Shown piece after piece: positions 5,340 to 9,100 of a DNA stretch of 9,100 bases. The notes below the pieces were generated by a model. That model ran no database searches. It saw only the letters and a list, made by a program, of their open reading frames with translations, and had not been told where the DNA came from. Position numbers and translations under genes: made by a program. Source of the stretch: Clostridiales bacterium (GTDB lineage Bacteria > Bacillota > Clostridia > Oscillospirales > Oscillospiraceae); NCBI GenBank assembly GCA_019420945.1, contig JAHZGF010000021.1, positions 1-9,100 of the forward strand. Reading direction: 5' to 3'. Positions within the stretch are counted from its first letter, which is position 1. The number at the start of each line of letters is the position of its first letter.

Positions 5340-5644
5340 TTCGGCTCCCCCTTTCGGTATTGGGCAAGATAGCTCTGGCGCAGCTGCTCCAGTGCGGCCT
5401 CATCGCCTCGGTTCGGATCGCGGCGGCCGCCGGTGAGCTGAATTTCCTCAAATCCAAGGCAATCTTCCAGCAGCAGATCGAACAGTTCCTCCGGCGTCCG
5501 GCAAAGGACGCCATCTACGCAGTAGGGCGAATCCCCGTTCCATGTCACCCAGAGATAGCCCCGCCTGCATTGCAACACTTCTTCCTCCAGGTCACGGTCC
5601 AGGTAATCCCGGAAGATCTCTAACACCTTCTCAAAGGTCTGCAT
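5336..5644 (-). CDS. Small acidic protein of unknown function
   Basis: No family is recognised. The 102-residue protein is acidic and soluble, with a helical start (F-E-K-V-L-E-I-F-R-D-Y-L), a central stretch that reads as beta strands (G-Y-L-W-V-T-W) and a helical C-terminus. It has no membrane segment and no obvious catalytic motif. AGGAG lies 10 bases before the ATG at 5644 and a good promoter lies upstream, so it is the first gene of a two-gene operon with the CD1845-like gene. The coding assignment is supported by the ribosome site and by the ATGA coupling. Confidence 0.75.
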   Translation of the reverse strand: MQTFEKVLEIFRDYLDRDLEEEVLQCRRGYLWVTWNGDSPYCVDGVLCRTPEELFDLLLEDCLGFEEIQLTGGRRDPNRGDEAALEQLRQSYLAQYRKGEPK

Positions 5645-5685
5645 GGATTTCTCACTCCTTTGCGGCAGTCTCTTTTCTGGAATCT

Positions 5686-5714
5686 ATTATCATGCAAGCG
5701 AACACAAATCGCAA
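5686..5714 (-). promoter_or_regulatory. Promoter of the two-gene small-protein operon
   Basis: On the minus strand TTGCGA (complement of 5709-5714) and GATAAT (complement of 5686-5691, 5 of 6 matches) are separated by 17 bases. The transcript would start near 5679, 35 bases before the ATG at 5644. It lies right after the mobC operon terminator, so this unit is transcribed independently. Confidence 0.6.
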
Positions 5715-5723
5715 GGATACGGG

Positions 5724-5778
5724 CAAAAAGAAAAAGCGGAGGGAGGCGCGGCGAAAAGAACGCCGTTCCTCCCTCCGC
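5724..5778 (-). terminator. Strong intrinsic terminator of the helicase-mobC operon
   Basis: The perfect 11-bp arms GCGGAGGGAGG and CCTCCCTCCGC extend inward through further pairs (GCGGCG/CGCCGT, with one mismatch and a G-U pair) to a seven-base loop. On the minus strand the stem is followed by TTTTTCTTTTTG. It starts about 20 bases after the mobC stop. Confidence 0.9.
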
Positions 5779-5798
5779 AGATGGGGCGTATGTCCCCG

Positions 5799-6143
5799 TC
5801 ATGAGAGCTTTGCCAGCCGGGTCAGTATCTCCCTTACCCCCGCCCAGAGCTGTTCCTGCCGCTGGGATATATCTTCCAGATCAGCGTCATAAATGCGCCC
5901 GGTTTCATGCACACGGCGGGTCAACTGGTTTAAGTTGTTGCTGGAATAGCGCATCAGGGAGACCAGTTCCTTTAACTCCGGCAGTTCCAGCTTCACCACA
6001 TAGCCGTCCAGAGCCATCTTGCGCAGATAGGCTTCCCGGTTGGATGTGCCAAGCTGGGCCATTTTCTGCTCAATCATCTCCAGCTCCTGGGGCGACACCC
6101 GGAAATTCACCTGTACCTCCCGTTTACGGTTGGGGCCGCTCAT
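5799..6143 (-). CDS. mobC: MobC-type relaxosome accessory protein
   Basis: This 114-residue protein would bind near oriT and help the relaxase open and nick the DNA. The N-terminal part (residues 8-45, V-Q-V-N-F-R-V-S onward) looks like a ribbon-helix-helix DNA-binding fold. The C-terminal part carries the MobC signature Y-S-S-N-N-L-N-Q-L-T-R-R-V-H-E-T-G at about residues 66-82. Its ATG overlaps the stop of the DUF3848/3849 gene (ATGA), so it is translated as part of the helicase operon. In many elements of this type mobC is next to the relaxase gene; here other genes lie between them. The family call is secure. Confidence 0.92.
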   Translation of the reverse strand: MSGPNRKREVQVNFRVSPQELEMIEQKMAQLGTSNREAYLRKMALDGYVVKLELPELKELVSLMRYSSNNLNQLTRRVHETGRIYDADLEDISQRQEQLWAGVREILTRLAKLS

Positions 6144-7219
6144 CGCTCCGGCTCCTTCTTTTTGCGGGTGGGCGCTTTCTTTTCAGCACTTTTCCCGGCA
6201 TGGTGCGGCTCCTGCTTCAACTGGCGGCGAACCGAACGGCGGGGCGGACGCAGCTCCTTACTGCGGTCCTCGTCCTTGGGAATCAGGACAAAATGCCCCT
6301 TGCGGTCGTTCAGTCCAGAGAAGGCCATTGAACGAAACGGCAGCGCCGCCATGACCTGATCCATGTCTTTGGAGTTGGCCCGCCGCATGAAATCCTCGGA
6401 AAACTTCGCCATGTAGTGGGTGCCGTTGGGGCTGTTGGGCGCATCCTGCGCCTGAAGCTCCCGCAGCAGCCGCCCGGCCTCTGCCTGGATGTCCTCCGGC
6501 GTCAGCGGCTGGGTCAGCAGATATTCCCGTTTCGCCAGGGTCAGGAACAAGTCGGTCAATCCGGGGTGGCTGTCCACCGCAAACTCCAGATTGCGGTCGC
6601 TGCCAAAAGAATCCGGGTTGGGCAGCACCTCAACGGTCCCGGCCCATGCCTTGTTGGCCCGGCTGAAGCGCCCGTCCCATTCCTTCTGCTGGACCGTGTT
6701 GGCCAGCACATAGAGCATCCGGTCATAGCCAAACTGCTCCGTCACCTGGCCGACAGCGGCTCCATCCAGCCGGTTATCCCGGTAGTTTTCTGAAATGGCC
6801 GCCTCAATGGCCTCCTTACAGGCGATGTTGACCCGTTGGGAGGTTCGATACTGGTCCAGCTCCCCATGCTCATGAGCATGGGCGGCGGAGTGCCGGTAGA
6901 CGGGCAGTTCCCGCTGGGCATCCAGGGCGGCCTCAGCACGGCTCTCGATACTGTCCCGGACGACATCCATGTATCCGGTCTCGCGCTTTTCAAATTCCCG
7001 GTAGGCATCGGCCAGCGGGGACGGCGACGCCAGTAGCGCCTTTGCCTGTGCGTCCGGCAGCTCCAATTCCTCCATCGCCATCAGAATGTCCTCCCGGACG
7101 GTGTACTCATAGGCATGGTGTAAGATTTCCTCCGGGGGCTGGCTTTTCAGCCAATCCCGGTATTTGTCCTGCTCGGCAGCCATCTTCTCATAGAGGGCCG
7201 TATTCAAATCTTTGTTCAT
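6140..7219 (-). CDS. DUF3848/DUF3849-type conserved ICE protein
   Basis: This 359-residue protein is of unknown biochemical function and is typical of the conserved backbone of clostridial conjugative elements. The first 100 or so residues (start M-N-K-D-L-N-T-A-L-Y-E-K-M) fit a DUF3848-like helical domain. Residues of about 105-200, beginning P-V-Y-R-H-S-A-A-H-A and including N-I-A-C-K-E-A-I, fit DUF3849. The last 45 residues are strongly basic (R-R-S-V-R-R-Q-L-K and K-K-A-P-T-R-K-K-K), suggesting nucleic acid contact. I chose the ATG at 7219 because AGGAGG lies 9 bases upstream and the start falls one base past the helicase stop; a longer reading from 7315 has no such site. Domain names are from memory of the families and less certain than the conservation itself. 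Confidence 0.82.
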   Translation of the reverse strand: MNKDLNTALYEKMAAEQDKYRDWLKSQPPEEILHHAYEYTVREDILMAMEELELPDAQAKALLASPSPLADAYREFEKRETGYMDVVRDSIESRAEAALDAQRELPVYRHSAAHAHEHGELDQYRTSQRVNIACKEAIEAAISENYRDNRLDGAAVGQVTEQFGYDRMLYVLANTVQQKEWDGRFSRANKAWAGTVEVLPNPDSFGSDRNLEFAVDSHPGLTDLFLTLAKREYLLTQPLTPEDIQAEAGRLLRELQAQDAPNSPNGTHYMAKFSEDFMRRANSKDMDQVMAALPFRSMAFSGLNDRKGHFVLIPKDEDRSKELRPPRRSVRRQLKQEPHHAGKSAEKKAPTRKKKEPER

Positions 7220-7220
7220 A

Positions 7221-9083
7221 TCATCTCGCCTCCTGTTCATGGTGTTTGGGTTTCTTATCCGGGTTTCGGGGCGGCACCGGTCGGCGCAGCCCATCCAGCA
7301 CGGAGGGCCGCTCACTCTTTGCCATTACCGTTGCCTGGGGCGGCCTGCCCCTGCCGTCAATGTTCAGCAGGACATCCAGCTCCGCCAGCCGGGCGGATTT
7401 GTCCCGCAGTTCCTGCTCCTGGGGGAAGGGTTTTCCCACTTCGGCCTTGGCGGCTGTCTGCTGTTGATAGAGGTTATCCAGCTGGTTCTTCACCGCCTCC
7501 AGCCGCTGGGGCATCTGCGCCAGGGCGTTGTCGATGCGGATCAGGTTGCCCCGTGGGTCAGCCCCCAGCGTTACCCGGTGGGTCATCTGGCCTTTCAGCA
7601 GGAGCGTATACTCCTTCCGAAAAGCGTCAAATGTCACTGACATAGCAAAGCTCCGGTAACTGCCGATCTGTACCGGCTCGGAGTTTTTGACCTCCTTACA
7701 GGCATCCAACAGGGCGGCACCGGCGTTTTCCTTATCGGTGAGGGTATCGCCCCGGACCTCTATGCCCGCGAAGCCGTCCTCCGGGTGGGGATGGGCAGCC
7801 AGGGTAGCCATATCGGCCTCCAGCCCCGCAATAAAGCCTTTGTTCTTTTCGATTTCTTCCGGGAAGTATTTCAGCAGCTGGTCCTCCAGGCGGTACTGCT
7901 TGCTCTGGTGGTCGGCCTTCATGAGCTTCAGACGGGATACCTCCACATCCAGGTCCATACGCTCCTTGATGCGCGGGTCCCCGGCGCACAGGGCCTTGAT
8001 CTCGGCAAAGGAAAGCGCCGTTTCATCCACATCATCACAGGAGCGCACCGGACTTTTGCTGGTCATGATCTGGCTGATGAATTTCTGCTTGTTCTCCACG
8101 GTCTGCCAGAGGTAGGCGTCGAAGGTCCCTTCCGTAACATAGCGGTACACATGGACCAGCGGGTTCTGATTACCCTGGCGCTCAATTCGTCCTTTCCGCT
8201 GGGCCAGGTCTCCGGGCCGCCAGGGGCAGTCCAGGTCATGGAGGGCGATCAGGCGGTCCTGCACGTTGGTCCCGGCTCCCATTTTTTGTGTACTGCCCAG
8301 CAGCACCCGCACCTGGCCGGTACGGACTTTGGCAAACAGCTCTTTCTTCCGCACCTCGGTGTTGGCCTCATGAATGAAGGCGATCTGCTCAGCGGGCATC
8401 CCCTGGGCAATGAGTTTCTGCCGGATGTCCTCATAGACGGTGAAGGCCGGTTCCGGTTCGTCCAGCGGCACTGCCTGCTCCAGCGCATGGAGCGTGGGAT
8501 TGTCCAGCGCCTTGGCTGCCTTTTTCGTGGGCCGGGCCTGGGGCGTGGAAATGTCGCAGAATACCAGCTGGGTCAGCTTGTCAGCCTCCCCGTCCCGCCA
8601 GATCTGCAGTATGTTCTCCACACACTGGTTGACCTTTGTGCCGGGTTCATCGGGTAAAAGCGGACTGATGATTCGCTGGTCCAGACCCAGCTTGCGGCCA
8701 TCCGATGTGATTTTGAGCATATTGTCCACGGAAGGGTCCACGCTGCCTGCGTGTACCTTAGAAGCCCGTTCGGATAGCGCCTGGACCATTTCCTGCTGAT
8801 GCTCGGTAGGCTGGGCCACAATGTTGTGGTATTCCACCTCCGGCGTGGGCAGGTGCAGCTGGTCGGCGGTCTTGATGTCCGCGATCTCCTTGAACAGATT
8901 CATCAGTTCTGGCAGATTGAAAAACTTGGAGAAGCGGGTCCGCGCCCGGTAGCCGGTCCCTTCTGGGGCCAGTTCCAGCGCCGTCACTGTCTCCCCGAAG
9001 CGGGACGCCCAACAGTCGAAATGCGTCATGCCCAGCTCTTGCAGCCGGTCATATTGGAGATACCGCTGCATGGTGTAAAGCTC
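7221..9083 (-). CDS. SNF2/SF2-type helicase of a giant ICE protein, C-terminal part, 5' end missing
   Basis: The visible 620 residues are the C-terminal part of the very large helicase (often fused to an N6-adenine methylase domain) carried by clostridial conjugative elements. Counting from the Met at 9071, the second RecA-like domain spans about residues 140-320. Motif V is at about 256-271 (L-L-G-S-T-Q-K-M-G-A-G-T-N-V-Q) and motif VI at about 291-301 (Q-R-K-G-R-I-E-R-Q-G-N). W-R-P-G-D-L and Y-V-T-E-G-T-F-D-A-Y stretches are also present. The last 280 residues are helical and partly coiled. The reading is open to the window edge, but homology appears to stop at Glu (9081-9083): five codons further upstream do not match the family. 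The Met at 9071 lies inside the conserved helicase core and is not a natural start. The gene is interrupted, probably by an intron, or is a remnant. Confidence 0.88.
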   Translation of the reverse strand, partial: ELYTMQRYLQYDRLQELGMTHFDCWASRFGETVTALELAPEGTGYRARTRFSKFFNLPELMNLFKEIADIKTADQLHLPTPEVEYHNIVAQPTEHQQEMVQALSERASKVHAGSVDPSVDNMLKITSDGRKLGLDQRIISPLLPDEPGTKVNQCVENILQIWRDGEADKLTQLVFCDISTPQARPTKKAAKALDNPTLHALEQAVPLDEPEPAFTVYEDIRQKLIAQGMPAEQIAFIHEANTEVRKKELFAKVRTGQVRVLLGSTQKMGAGTNVQDRLIALHDLDCPWRPGDLAQRKGRIERQGNQNPLVHVYRYVTEGTFDAYLWQTVENKQKFISQIMTSKSPVRSCDDVDETALSFAEIKALCAGDPRIKERMDLDVEVSRLKLMKADHQSKQYRLEDQLLKYFPEEIEKNKGFIAGLEADMATLAAHPHPEDGFAGIEVRGDTLTDKENAGAALLDACKEVKNSEPVQIGSYRSFAMSVTFDAFRKEYTLLLKGQMTHRVTLGADPRGNLIRIDNALAQMPQRLEAVKNQLDNLYQQQTAAKAEVGKPFPQEQELRDKSARLAELDVLLNIDGRGRPPQATVMAKSERPSVLDGLRRPVPPRNPDKKPKHHEQEAR

Positions 9084-9100
9084 ATAAGGTAGGAAACGCC
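9084..9100 (-). mobile_element. Possible 3' end of a group II intron inside the helicase gene
   Basis: On the minus strand these last 17 bases read GGCGTTTCCTACCTTAT and join directly to GAG-CTT-TAC-ACC-ATG of the helicase. In this family the residues before E-L/M-Y-T-M-Q-R-Y-L are normally G-T-P-x-S-N-S-x-T/V, which are absent. Group II introns end in AY with a bulged branch-point A seven or eight bases from the end, within a pyrimidine-rich domain VI strand. Here the end is AT and an A lies seven bases from it (9090), in CCTACC. Only 17 bases are visible, so this is a proposal. Confidence 0.4.

Noticed and set aside
5660..6331. A 223-codon plus-strand reading across the terminator and mobC.
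   Set aside because: It is Pro/Ala/Ser-rich, spans a minus-strand terminator and overlaps two supported genes.
7785..8657. A 290-codon plus-strand reading opposite the helicase.
   Set aside because: It mirrors the conserved helicase core on the other strand and has no independent support.
1..9100. CRISPR array, tRNA or complete insertion sequence.
   Set aside because: No regular repeat-spacer pattern, no cloverleaf-like segment and no transposase reading with terminal repeats is visible.

Overview
The window looks like a segment of an integrative and conjugative element (ICE) of the Tn1549/CTn type found in gut Clostridia (Bacillota). The evidence is the set and order of genes. On the minus strand they run: the C-terminal part of a very large SNF2/SF2 helicase, a DUF3848/DUF3849-type protein, a MobC relaxosome protein, a small acidic protein, a CD1845-like membrane protein, an AbiE toxin-antitoxin operon, a single-pass membrane protein and a MOBP-type relaxase. 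The host assignment is inferred from family knowledge; no chromosomal gene is present to confirm it.

Layout, read along minus-strand transcription from the right edge. (1) 9083-5799 is a tightly packed backbone operon (helicase, DUF3848/3849 protein, mobC). It ends in a strong intrinsic terminator at 5724-5778. The helicase reading is interrupted near the window edge: the conserved stretch that should precede Glu-Leu-Tyr-Thr-Met is replaced by bases resembling the 3' end of a group II intron. (2) 5714-4961 is a promoter, two translationally coupled small genes and a terminator. (3) 4943-3117 is a cargo operon: a promoter overlaid by a perfect inverted repeat, abiEi antitoxin, abiEii toxin, and a third coupled gene encoding a small four-cysteine zinc-ribbon protein. 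(4) 3060-1720 is a visibly more AT-rich module: an XRE regulator on the plus strand, divergent from a membrane protein with a cytoplasmic N-terminus and a large C-terminal domain. (5) 1631-1 is the relaxase, preceded by a terminator-like hairpin between any possible promoter and its ribosome binding site. It is followed by a structured non-coding stretch carrying a nic-like TATCCTG, which is a candidate oriT.

In function, MobC and the relaxase would form the relaxosome that nicks and pilots the element. The helicase/DUF3848-3849 genes are conserved backbone of uncertain role. AbiE is a defence or element-maintenance cassette. The XRE/membrane protein pair and the zinc-ribbon gene are the least understood parts. 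Four gene junctions use the same ATGA overlap (6140-6143, 5336-5339, 4297-4300, 3452-3455). No gene-free stretch exceeds about 175 bases. I see no rRNA, tRNA, CRISPR array or complete insertion sequence.
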